64,000 bases of DNA, taken from contig CM017567.1 of the NCBI GenBank assembly GCA_007844125.1, positions 7,056,821 to 7,120,820 of the forward strand. Direction: 5' to 3'. The position numbers and the translations under genes are program-made. The notes under the pieces were generated by a model. That model saw only the letters and a program-made list of their open reading frames with translations, was not told the origin of the DNA and did not search any database. Numbering within the stretch: the stretch's first letter is position 1; every line of letters starts with the position of its first letter. Shown here one piece after another: positions 22,601-31,570 of this stretch. The DNA comes from Sinonovacula constricta. Taxonomy: Eukaryota > Mollusca > Bivalvia > Cardiida > Solecurtidae.

Positions 22601-23392
22601 GAATCTACAAATTGTATAGTTGGAAAGTTTGTGTGTGTGTGTATTTTGTTGTTGTTTCTGTAGCCGAACTTTTAAATGACTTCATTTTAGCTTGACTTGA
22701 CTATGGAAATAACAAGAGCTGCAGGTACAAGCTAAAACTTCAATAAGCAGTGCTTATGCATCTATTGGAATGAAACTTCAAAAATGTTTTGCTAGTGATC
22801 ATACCTAGTGATCTAACCAAGTCTGATGTGGTAGTGGTAGTCGCCATCTTGTAACTCCTCTTACTGCTTAGCTGCCCACCACATGGGTTCGAATTACATT
22901 TAGTGCAAAGGACTTAAAGTGTGAAGATCTCCAGCTGACCTGCTGTGGTGCGCTGATCGTTCTATCTAGACATTTGTCGGTGGTCTTCCGCCACCCAAAA
23001 AGCAGGACATCGCTATAAGGATTATAACGCTGCAATATATTTAAAAAAATACATAATCGAAGTTTGATAGCTCCAGACTGGATTTTATGAGCAATATGGC
23101 CATTGTTGAACATAAAAAACGTAGGTTCATAAACATGCAAGAGGATTTTTTTAAGCAAGTACTCACTGTAAAAAGGCTCACTTTATTGTTCCATGTACTA
23201 TTTCACTGTGCCATGTTGCAGATGTGGGGGGTGGTCGAAGAACAGAATGAAGAGATGTTCTGTCTTGGTATGGAAGAGGCGGAGCCACAGTTTGAAATTG
23301 ACCAATTCATGCTTCCCGAGATGCAGTCTGTTATACAGTTCTTAGAGGAGGCTCCTGTTGGAAACATCCCTAACTTTGACAATCTGCACTAG
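13493..23392 (+). CDS. C-terminal part of a kinase-like gene, possibly a pseudogene
   Basis: Five exons join in phase: 13493-13644, 20494-20632, 21420-21876, 22423-22524 and 23222-23392 (stop TAG). Junction phases are 0, 1, 0, 0 and all introns are GT-AG. The first two exons resemble the lower C-lobe of a protein kinase: KVDVFAFALAIMF (subdomain IX, normally DVxxFG) and, about 65 residues on, RDLLSRMVKYDHVERASAA (subdomain XI with the conserved Arg). The remaining roughly 240 residues are a family-specific tail with a Gln-rich helix, a basic patch and an acidic end. Glycine loop, catalytic Lys, HRD and DFG are not in the window. One base is missing near 21570. Either a 5'-truncated pseudogene, or a real gene with its first exons outside the window and a sequence error. 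Kinase subfamily not assigned. Confidence 0.6.
13645..14940. other. Intron sequence of the kinase-like gene
   Basis: Mostly featureless. A GC-richer patch (CCACGCCCGCC near 14011) precedes an ATG and a GTGAGT at 14041-14058, which might be an unrelated first exon. Too little to call. Confidence 0.25.
14955..15095 (+). repeat. Degenerate SINE-B copy
   Basis: Contains GTTTGAGTCCTAGT (B-box remnant), ACTTTCATGTGG, TCAGCTGACC and a final ACATCCCTATAGTAA in the same order as the other SINE-B copies, but with many substitutions. Confidence 0.5.
15096..16371. other. Intron sequence, nothing recognised
   Basis: AT-rich; no supported exon in the phase needed by the neighbouring exons. Confidence 0.3.
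16372..16560 (+). repeat. tRNA-headed SINE-C, copy 1
   Basis: GGTAGTGTAATCATAAGGGCGTAGGA resembles an A-box region and CTGGTTCGATCAGG is a B-box. The body carries TATAGCTCC-TTGTAATGCTCAAGCA, shared with the copy 220 bp downstream. Confidence 0.55.
16595..16800 (+). repeat. tRNA-headed SINE-C, copy 2
   Basis: Same layout as the preceding copy: AGTAGAGCGTTGGCTCC, CCCCGGGTTAGATCAC (B-box variant), then TATAGCCCCATTGCTAATGC and CAAGCACATA. The two lie in direct tandem. Confidence 0.55.
16801..19074. other. Intron sequence, nothing recognised
   Basis: AT-rich; no supported exon. A short open frame after TTTTAG at 17822 (about 27 codons, then TGA) was judged chance. Confidence 0.3.
19075..19345 (-). 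repeat. tRNA-headed SINE-A, copy 1
   Basis: On the minus strand: head with GAGCGTCTGCTTTCGGATGG and B-box GGGTTCAAACCCC, then TTTAAAGTTGATAGTAGTGG, CTAACGCTCGGGGCTAAGG, CCTGACTCGTCGGTGTCAGT, GGACCGGCCGGGTTCAGT and a 3' end GCCGGCTAATCCCTAT. It is clearly homologous through its full length to the plus-strand copy at 58233-58498. Confidence 0.85.
19566..19705. repeat. Two convergent tRNA-like SINE heads
   Basis: The plus-strand part (19566-19640) has an A-box-like TAGCTCAGTTGCTAGAGCA and B-box GGGTTCGACCCCC with roughly pairing ends. The minus-strand part (19658-19705) is a head of the SINE-A family (TAGAGCGTCAGCTTGCGGAT). Arranged 3' to 3', they form an imperfect inverted pair. The anticodon arm of the first does not pair properly, so it is not called as a tRNA gene. 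Confidence 0.6.
19706..20022. other. Intron or intergenic DNA
   Basis: Nothing recognised upstream of the possible promoter at 20023. Confidence 0.3.
20023..20034. promoter_or_regulatory. NRF1-like palindromic site
   Basis: CGCGCATGCGTC matches the NRF1 half-site palindrome GCGCATGCG. It lies 11 bp upstream of an ATG that opens a 60-codon frame. This suggests an internal promoter of the kinase-like gene, but it is a single-motif inference. Confidence 0.35.
20045..20224 (+). CDS. Possible alternative first exon of the kinase-like gene
   Basis: ATG at 20045 opens 60 codons (starts MWREYQDFYELVNRTRFDSY) to a strong donor TTC|GTATGT at 20225, in phase 0. The exon at 20494 also begins in phase 0, so splicing 20224 to 20494 is permitted. 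An NRF1-like site sits directly upstream. If real, this transcript would lack the subdomain IX exon at 13.5 kb. No homologue recognised; it may be a chance frame. Confidence 0.35.
20494..20632 (+). CDS. Kinase-like gene exon, subdomain XI
   Basis: Acceptor TTTTAG, donor G|GTAAAA. It starts MVQDHGLVENLIPDEVDLDM and continues with RDLLSRMVKYDHVERASAA, the helix and conserved Arg that close a kinase C-lobe. It ends in phase 1, matching the next exon. Confidence 0.65.
20633..21419. other. Intron
   Basis: AT-rich intron with no other feature seen. Confidence 0.5.
21420..21876 (+). CDS. Kinase-like gene exon with a one-base frameshift
   Basis: Acceptor TGTTTCAG, donor CAG|GTATGA. The first 50 codons (DREKRLEQAKKMCEV, then a Gln-rich stretch and KIPEPV) run into a stop. 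From about 21571 a second frame continues 101 codons (FESGPIKSSTKNRLRSK, a basic RRRYGRNGGSRRK, ending SACYEQ). Restoring one base near 21570 makes the exon length fit both neighbouring junction phases. The frameshift is therefore a recent mutation or a sequence error. Confidence 0.6.
21877..22422. other. Intron
   Basis: No feature besides AT-rich sequence. Confidence 0.5.
22423..22524 (+). CDS. Kinase-like gene penultimate exon
   Basis: 34 codons in phase 0 at both ends. Acceptor CCTTCAG, donor AAG|GTACAT. Reads IAQSPGIPHVFGQTTIDG and ends LLMLPNEDK. Proline-rich and non-repetitive, which looks coding; no domain recognised. Confidence 0.6.
22820..23055 (+). repeat. SINE-B copy in the last intron of the kinase-like gene
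   Basis: Shares with the other SINE-B copies: GGGTTCGAATTACA (B-box variant), TCTCCAGCTGACCTGC, GGTGCGCTGATCGTTCTA, AGACATTTGTCGGTGG and GGACATCGCTATAAGGATTATAACG. Confidence 0.7.
23222..23392 (+). CDS. Kinase-like gene terminal exon
   Basis: Acceptor TTGCAG at 23217-23221. 56 codons, then TAG. Starts MWGVVEEQNEEMFCLGMEEA and ends GNIPNFDNLH. Strongly acidic. It begins in phase 0, matching the donor at 22524. Confidence 0.6.
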   Translation: MWGVVEEQNEEMFCLGMEEAEPQFEIDQFMLPEMQSVIQFLEEAPVGNIPNFDNLH

Positions 23393-23538
23393 TGAACTGG
23401 ACAATAGCCAGCATAAAAAGTCCAAGGTGTCTTATTTATTACAGAATTATAGGTCTGATGTACTTTTTTCTTATCTTAACATCACATTGACAGCTGTTAA
23501 AATGTAAATTGTTTTGGACACAGCCCATATGATTGATT

Positions 23539-23544
23539 AATAAA
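23539..23544 (+). promoter_or_regulatory. Polyadenylation signal AATAAA
   Basis: Canonical AATAAA about 150 bp after the stop codon of the kinase-like gene, a suitable 3' end for the terminal exon. Confidence 0.5.
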
Positions 23545-24104
23545 GCTTAGTGAAAAAAATAGAGCTATAGTTAATGACCCATCATCAGCATCAATTAACC
23601 TTTTCTATTAAGGCTTATTTTCCAATTTTCAAAACAATCAAATATTATTTTCTTCAAACCTGAAATACTTGTGCACAGTCAAAAGCGGAACACATTCCAA
23701 AGAGCAAGTAACTAAAAATTATTTTTGGCACTGACAAAAACTGTGCTGTCTATTGACAGCTCTTGTAAAACTTTATAGACACATTGTCTGTTAATTAAAT
23801 TGACTAAAGATATGACAACAGGATAGTTGAGGGAGTTTTAAATTTCAAATCATCTTGATTTGCCTTTGCAATTAATCTTTCTTTTTTTAAATGAACTTTT
23901 AATGAACATTTGATAAAAAAATTTCTATGAACATATATGTACTGTAAATTGTTGCTAAATAACTATTTATCATTCTCATTGAATACCTTTATATCAAGAC
24001 ATTTAAACATTATTTATTTCATTTAAGAATATCATTTGCTTTATGTTGTTAATGTTTTTGCAATGTTTATTATTATGAAAAACTTTGTTGTTTTTTTTTA
24101 AATT
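23545..24104. other. Intergenic DNA, nothing recognised
   Basis: AT-rich, no exon or repeat boundary supported. Confidence 0.35.
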
Positions 24105-24535
24105 CAGATCCTCCTTTCTCCCTATTAAAAGTCAGATCCCCTTTCTCCATGTTAAAATTTGGACCCAACTTTCTCCCAGTTAAAATTCAGAACCCACTTA
24201 TTTCCTGTTAAAATTCAGAACCCACTTTCTTTCTGTTAAATAAATAAGCCACTTTTTTCCTGTAAGATTTCAGAACCCACTTTCTTTCTGTTAAATTCTT
24301 TCTGTTAAATTCAGAACCCACTTCTTTTCTAAAAATTCAGAACCCCCTTTTTTCCCTAAAAAATCAGAACCCACTTTCTTTCTGTTAAATTCAGATCCCC
24401 CATTCTCCTTGTTAAAATTCAGACCCTACCTCTTTATGATAAAATTCAGATCCCCTTTCTCCCTGTTAAAATTCTGACCCCACTTTTCTCAGATAAAATT
24501 CTGAACCCCTTTTCTCTCTTAAAATTAAGATCCTT
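24105..24535. repeat. Minisatellite, about 30-bp unit
   Basis: About 14 imperfect copies of a unit like TTCAGAACCCACTTTCTTTC followed by TGTTAAAA, with length variants and pyrimidine-rich strand asymmetry. No coding sense. Confidence 0.9.
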
Positions 24536-25430
24536 TGAAGGTTTCACATTTTTTTCTCCTTTTTTCTCTTTCTCACTTTTCGGGGGATTTACAACACACC
24601 ACCTTGATAGAAATGTAAATAAATGTTCTCTGTTTTACTAAACAAGATAGTTGTTTAGGATAGTTGTAGTGCTTTTCGTGACACTGTGTATTGGTATTTG
24701 GTTTAACCTTTCAGTATTCGTTTTTATTGTAAGAGAATAAAATATCACAAAAATGCATGGTTTAAAAACTGCAAGGTTTTCAAAAGCTTAGTACTTTAAT
24801 GCTTACATAAAAACATAACAATTTAATAAAAAGAAAAAAAAAGTTTGTCTAGGAGTTTACTTGATTGTGTATCCCATTATTTAGTTATGATACCCACTTT
24901 ATTCATTGATAAGATTTTGAAAATTTGCCTATTTTTTTTGGTTTTTCTTCTTTGATTCATTTTAATAATGATTAAGTACATGAATGAAATAACATATAAT
25001 TTAAGATCATATGCTTTGCATTCTACAAATTAACCTGTTGCTGTGCATATTCCTCTGAAGATAACAGATAATTGTGTTTGTTTTGACATGTTTTACAAAG
25101 GCATAAAAGAGAATGTCCATGAATGAAAGCGGTAAAAATTTAAACCTATTTTAGTCAATTCGGAAACAAGTTCTTTCAACTTATATTAATCCCTCTCATC
25201 TTCCCCCACTCCTGGATAGAACAGTGTTAAGATCAGGTTCCATAATTAGAATAACGGCTACTTTCAGCACCTTATAAATGCGTCCTGAAATACTGAGAAA
25301 AGAAGACAATTGCCATACTAATTCGATCAAAGAGCATACCAATTTAAAAACTGCAACATCACACGCAGTAAGGTTCAATCGCGTGTTGTGATGTCCCATC
25401 TTAAGTAGGAGAATCCAGATACACAGTATG
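24536..25430. other. Intergenic DNA, nothing recognised
   Basis: AT-rich; no supported gene. Confidence 0.35.
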
Positions 25431-26190
25431 CTCCTATCACAGTAACATCCCATCAGTAAAGTCCCATCTCACGCAGTAATATCCCACCAGTAAGGTCCCA
25501 TCTCAAGTAGTTACGTATCATCTTGCGCAGTAACGTCCAACCGTACGCAGAAACGTCCCATCTCACGTAGTAACGTCTCATCTCACACAGTAAAGTTCCA
25601 TCTCGCGCAGTAACGTCTCATCTAACGCAGTAAGGTGCCATCTCACGCAGTAACGTCCCATCTCAGGCAGTAAGGTTCCATCTCATACAGTAACGTCTCA
25701 TCTCGCGCAGTAACGTTCCAACTAACGTAGAAACGTCCCATCTCACGTAGTAACGTCCAATATCACGCGGTTATGCTTTATTTCACACAGTAATGCCCCA
25801 TCTCATAGTAAGGTTCCATCTCACGCAGTAACTTACCATCTCACGCAGTAAGGTCTTTTTTCAGGCAGTAAGGATCCATGTCACGCAGTAAGGTTCCGTC
25901 TTACGCAGCAACGTGCCATCTAACGCAGTTACGTCCCATCTCACATAGTAACGTCACATCTCACGCAGTAAGGTCCTGTTTCACGCAGTAAAGTGCCTTC
26001 TCACGCACTAACATCCCAGCACTAAAGTCCCATCTCATGCAGTTGAGTCGCATCTAACGCACTAAAGTCCTATCTCACGCAGGTGAGTCCCGTCTCACGC
26101 AGTTGAGTCTCATATCTCTAGTAGAGTCTCATTCTCACGCAGAAAGTCCAATCTCACGCAGTTGAACCCCTTCTCACTAAATATAGCCAC
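25431..26190. repeat. Minisatellite, about 20-bp unit
   Basis: Over 35 imperfect copies of CATCTCACGCAGTAACGTCC and variants (GTAAGGT, GTTGAGT, GTAAAGT). One further unit (TTCCATTTCACGCAG) resumes at about 27395, after the inserted foldback-like element. Confidence 0.95.
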
Positions 26191-26206
26191 ATTTCACGGG
26201 AATCAA

Positions 26207-27392
26207 GTCAACTCGGCATCTGGTGAATTCGGCACCTGCGTAAATAGTCAACTCGGCACCTGGTGAACTCGGCACCTGGTAAATTCGGCATTACGAATCT
26301 GGTGAATTCGGCACCTCGTTTTTTTAAAGATATAAACCATTATGCAAATAATATATAAAAATAAAAAAGATAAAAAATAGAAATCAAAAAAAATTCACAT
26401 GTCATATTGTCTAATGCGTGTATAAAAGCAGTTAAAACAACTAACTACAAAAAGTATATATGATTAATATAATAATTAAATATAGAATTAACGAAGAAAT
26501 AAGGTAGATTTTTAAACACATTAATTTATTCCTTATATTATAGATCTGCATTGTATTTATAATAAATTTACGTATACTCAACATCAAAGGTACTGTACTT
26601 AATCATGTGTTATTCAGTATGTACCTTGTTTAAATTGCTAAAAAAACAAGATGACAGCGGTGTATTCCTAGTATACATGGAAGGGGTACCAGGTGCTATT
26701 AGACAATGTATTCCCCGTACACATAGAAGGGGTGAGGTACTAATTATGAGGAGGTTAATGATGAGACCCTGTCACCACAAATTGCTAAAATAACAAGATG
26801 GCTGCGGTGTATTCCTAGTATACATGGAAGGGGTACCAGGTGCTATTAGACAATGTATTCCCCGTACACATATAAGGGGTGAGGTACTAATTATGAGGAG
26901 GTTAATGAAGAGACCCTGTCACCACATGGGCTTCCCTGTGTCACTTGTTCTTGCGCCAGCCAATATGAATCTGGAATGGATAACTAACAACCAAATGTGC
27001 AAATGTTCATAAAATTTTCATAGAAAGATAAATTCTTACAAAAATTATATCAACTAATTCAATTCAAAAATAAATGTTAAGCCAGTAGCCAATGAATTAT
27101 TTTGTATCTGTTGATAAATGTGGTCGTAATAAGTTACTTTGAAAATTCACTTTTCTTCACAAACAGACATTTCCAAGATAACAGTATAGGTCATACATTG
27201 TGTAACAATAAATATTGCCAAATTGTCTAGAAGCAAAGAGATAAAAGAATAATATACAAATGCCGAGTTAACTAGATGCCGAATTCACCAGGTGCCGAGT
27301 TTACCAGGTGCCGAGTTTACCGGATGCCGAATTCACTATTCTCGGTGCCGAGTTCACCAAGTGCCGAGTTTACCAGGTGCCGGGTTGACCAG
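26207..27392. mobile_element. Foldback-like element inserted in the 20-bp array
   Basis: The left arm (26207-26317) is an array of about 16-bp units AACTCGGCACCTGGTG. The right arm (27260-27392) is an array of the inverse unit CACCAGGTGCCGAGTT. Between lie about 940 bp of unique sequence with a 147-bp tandem duplication and no long ORF. Terminal inverted arrays of short direct repeats are the hallmark of foldback (FB/TFB-type) elements. Host-array sequence flanks both sides. Confidence 0.65.
26634..26926 (+). repeat. Two-copy 147-bp tandem duplication
   Basis: Nearly identical units at 26634-26780 and 26781-26926, both from ATTGCTAAAA through GTATTCCTAGTATACATGG and CCCCGTACACATA to GAGACCCTGTCACCACA. 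The high identity suggests a recent duplication. It lies inside the foldback-like element. Confidence 0.9.
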
Positions 27393-27412
27393 CATTCCAT
27401 TTCACGCAGCCT

Positions 27413-29386
27413 GGTCAATTATAACTATATGAGTAAGAATGCTGTCAAATAGAAGAATCAACTAAATCGTAAATCAAGATAAGTTATTAAACATTTTCTT
27501 TCATGATAACGAAAACATAAACTGATACAAATCCTTAAAAGGTCAAAGACACACACATACTCACATTTTTAAGTGTTATATGAGCTCAAATTCGTTTTTA
27601 TACGCAAGTCCATGTGTAAATTAAACAATGTTAAGACAATCAGTTGCACATGCTAAGTGACTATTACAAAACATCAAAATATCAATACAGGTAATAGTTC
27701 AGGTATTTTTTTTATAAAATGACGGAAGAAGCTACGTAAATGTGTTGTACATTTAACACAAGTATCCATACATTAGTCTATCTTAACGTAGACACCTTTA
27801 ATTATTAATTTAATTAATAAGCGAACCAGGCATTGAAGGCTAAGCTTAAAGTAATTTATGTCCGTAAATACTACAGTCAATTCCAAAGTTAAGTTCCTTA
27901 ATGAACTAGTTTTGAAATCAGTAATAATGACGATTAAGCGAGAGGTAAAATTATGCAGAAACTTTGAATTCGACGTTTTGTGATAGAATTGCATAAAAAC
28001 CTTGATAACAGTTGTTTTCAACATGACGTTTTATATGTCATGCCAATCAGACAGAATGGGCACAAAATATGATAGAATAATAAATAACATACATTTGAAA
28101 TTTAAAGATATAAATGAAATAAACAAGAACCAGTAACATTGTAATAAAATAATAATAGTGTATTCTCTATATTACCGAAAACCCGTTTTCCTTAGAATTT
28201 GGACCTTTTCATTAAATAGTATTTTGGGACAAAGTGCTCATATTATTAAATTCACAGATGTTAACAAATGGAAACGCAATTACTGAAAACATGTATACGT
28301 TTATTTTCAAAAGCGTTCGAAGACCTCGTAACACACTTGTATGACGTATTTCTTATACATGTAGCACATATAATGTTATACGAAATGTTACACATATTAT
28401 GATAATTGCTTTGTGAAACATACATTGATTTTATAATTCATCCTCACATTGACTGAATAAATGCAAATTGCACATTGGGTTTCAGTCTAGGACACTGAAT
28501 AAAGACAGTCCAGTAGCATAGTTTGTAGTTACATCTTTCAATCACGCGCAGTTTTTATCGAAGCATTGTGAAAACATTTGCTAATTTTTTATACACCAAT
28601 TGCAGCTTAAGAAAATATTATAATGTTATAACAGGTGCGTACAAAACACCACGCACCCTTAGATAGGTTTTAAAATTTAAAATATTGATGACAATAAAAG
28701 TACAAAAGATAAAAAGAAAAAATATTTTATGAGAGGACGAATTAAATGTTTACACATGACCAGTTGCAGTCACATAGAACACATATCATGTTATTCATTA
28801 AAAATATAAGAAGCAGTCATATAAAATTTTCTATAACCTGTCCCGACACAATCGAACAATACCACACTTGCATTGCATCGCAGTCTCCAACAAAACGATA
28901 GCAAAACAATTAAACAAAATGAAGGATGAAAATGTTAATATAAAAAAAAAATAACATTATAACTTACCTCCTGTCGTCGCATTTTCGCCATAAACACAAC
29001 ATTACCCTTTTCTTATCTGTCCTGTCTTAAACATACACTTACTATGTATTTATGCCATGTAGATATGTGTATACTATATCAGCAAACAGTTTTAGAAATT
29101 GTTCATTATTCAAAGATTAGGTCTGTTATGAAGAACCATAACCGCGAACGTACCTTGCGTCTTTCTTTGCTCAGTGGCATCTTCCCTGACAAAGGCTCTT
29201 CTAAAATCTCCAATAAGATTATATGTGTTGGCACGCATCCATCCATCCATTCACACACACACGCACGCACGCTCGTATGCACATACACACATACACACAG
29301 TGTGTGTCTGTGTGTGTTTCCAATGCAGAAGTCAATCTTAGTAATTTAACCTTTTAACTAAAATAATTGAAATGTAATAATTATAG
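27413..29386. other. Intergenic DNA
   Basis: AT-rich. A CA/GT microsatellite patch occurs at about 29252-29320. No signal-peptide exon was found upstream of the cysteine-rich exon at 29387. Confidence 0.35.
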
Positions 29387-29901
29387 GTGGATTCTTACCA
29401 TGTCCAAACAACTGTAAGTCCTGTCAGCTGCTCTCTAAATGTGATGAATGTAACAGTGGATTCCATGTCAATGACAACGGGAAATGTGAGCAATGTTACA
29501 GCGGGTGTGCAACTTGTACAGCAATTTATTCCTGGAGATGTACCTCATGCGACTATGGATATTACCTCCTAGATAATCGCATTTGTAGCCAATGTAGATC
29601 GCCGTGTCTATCTTGTACCTCACCATCATCCTGTACCTCATGTCACTTGGGTTATTACATGTACAATAGTTCGTGTCACCAATGTAGCTGGCCATGTTTA
29701 TCATGTGCATCATCTTGGTGTACCTCGTGTGCGTCCGAATATTACATAGATTCTAATGGACACTGTAACAAGTGTAGCAGTCAGTGCGTCAGGTGTACTT
29801 CATCATCTAACTGCTATATGTGCAATTTTGGTTATCACTTAAACATCGGTTATTGTTACACCTATCAATGTAGTAATGGTTGTGCCGTGTGTACCCCATA
29901 A
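29387..29901 (+). pseudogene. Decayed cysteine-rich repeat exon, paralogue of the 44-kb gene
   Basis: After an acceptor TTATAG the frame (phase 1, like its paralogue) reads GGFLPCPNNCKSC and continues for about five repeats of the pattern CxxCxxxCxxCxxxxxCxxCxxGYY, for example SPCLSCTSPSSCTSC and GYYMYNSSCHQC. It stops at TAA (29899-29901) after CAVCTP. Reading past the stop restores repeat-like sequence (FCIFCISSYYQTNGK), so the stop is premature. No signal peptide, transmembrane exon or donor was found nearby. Most likely a duplicated exon turned pseudogene. A truncated expressed gene with distant exons is less likely. Confidence 0.7.
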
Positions 29902-30002
29902 TCGTTCTGTATCTTCTGTATATCTAGTTATTACCAGACAAACGGTAAATAGGTCGCGTGTATCAAAGGATGCAAAGTCAGTTTTAACCAATATTATAAC
30001 CA

Positions 30003-30060
30003 CATTGCCGACTGATCGTTCCAAGGCGGTAACTGTCGGGTTTGCTCTTTTCGTTAAATG
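30003..30060 (+). mobile_element. Fragment of a retroelement 3' region
   Basis: TTGCCGACTGATCGTTCCAA-GGCGGTAACTG at 30005-30036 matches 62030-62060 (TTGCCGACTGACCGTCCCAA-GTCGGTAACTG), the 3' untranslated part of the retroelement nested in the DIRS copy. It lies just after the decayed cysteine-rich exon. Confidence 0.55.
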
Positions 30061-31372
30061 ACTCATCACAAATTTGTGCTTACTTTTCATTGGGGTTGCA
30101 TGTTAAAAACCTCTGGCCTGTGCCTTTTCAGAGTTTGGTATATGTTGCAATGCTCATACGACTTTGTCATATATTCTTATTCATAACCATGGTATATTTT
30201 CAGAACCTGCATGCGAACCGACAACATATGAAAGTCTTTCAAAAATGAATGGGGACAAAGACAAATATTCAAGCTTAAATTAACTTTTCTTAGTATACCA
30301 CTGATATTCCACCAAATTTTGGCCGCGAGAATATAAATCAACATTTTTTTATTTAATTTAAAGTTAATAACGTGATACTAGCTGACTAGAAACGGGCTTT
30401 CATCGCAAACCGACTTGTTATTCGCATATTATGTACATTTTTCTTTGATAAAAGGAAGACCGAGGTTAGAGCTCTGTAACGTCTTTCAGACATATCAGTC
30501 GGTCCGTTTGCAGACTTCAACTCAGCAACTGTTGTTGCTTTTTTTCTGTGTCATGTCCTATAGTATTCTTACATTTTTGGGTGCATTTTCTAGTGATTAT
30601 TCAAATTTTAATATATGAGGTAAAACTCATAGTCCTTGCTCACTGATTATTCTATTGGTATATTGTTGGTGACACATTTAAATTAAAGTCACAGAATTTG
30701 TTACGTGCTGGGCACAAATGTATACGATTTTAAGTATCCGTAACACATGGCTGAGACTATCAATTAGCAAGTTAATTGAGCTTCAATCAAAAGGACATTC
30801 TGATTATTTACACACAAAAACTTAAAAATATACTCAAAACTATCACTGTAAAGCAAATATCCTATTATGTGTTGTTGTTTTTTCAATTGTATGATTTGAC
30901 CATGAATATGTAGATAAGTTGCAAGCATCGTGAGAGGAATTTGTGTTTGTATGTACTTGCCTCTTACGCTGTAAAGTAACTCTGAATTGTTATACGCCGA
31001 GGCATTAAATGGACATGCTTGTCATAAAACACCTAAATTTGATGTCGTTTTATGTTCTTCAACATTTCTTATAAGAACACTTCTTCAACTAGGACTGGTT
31101 GCTGTAAATTTCATGTTTCTATTTAGATCACTTACACGAAAATTTATTTTGCGTTGATAAGATGATTCAGCAGATGTAGATTTACTGTGCTTAGCTTGCC
31201 GGTAAAGATTGGAGGTGAATTTTACAGTTATACTAATGCTAAAAGAATAAGAAAAAATTGCTCAATTAGCTGTTAATTATAATATTTTGTTTTGATTTTT
31301 CATGAGTGTTAACACCTTGTTGTGTTACAAGATTTGTCAGGTTAATTAAATTATTTATTTATTTATTTATTT
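30061..31372. other. Intergenic DNA, nothing recognised
   Basis: No supported gene or repeat family. Confidence 0.3.
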
Positions 31373-31443
31373 TACATTAGTTGTAGTAGAATTAGTAACA
31401 GTAGTGGTAGTAGTAGTAGAAGTAGTTGTAGTAGTAGTAGTAG

Positions 31444-31475
<32 letters not shown>

Positions 31476-31570
31476 AAAGTACTACTACTAGTAGTAGTAG
31501 TACTAGTAGAAGTAGTAGTAGTAATAGTAGTAGTAGTAGAAGTAGTGGTAGTAGTAGTAGTTGTTATTGT
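31373..31570. repeat. GTA trinucleotide microsatellite
   Basis: About 65 GTA units with scattered substitutions (GAA, GTT, ACT). Long open frames here encode only Val, Thr or Ser runs and are artefacts of the repeat. Confidence 0.95.

Noticed and set aside
25431..26190. CRISPR-like repeat array
   Set aside because: Units are contiguous 20-bp imperfect repeats with no unique spacers, in eukaryotic DNA; it is a minisatellite.
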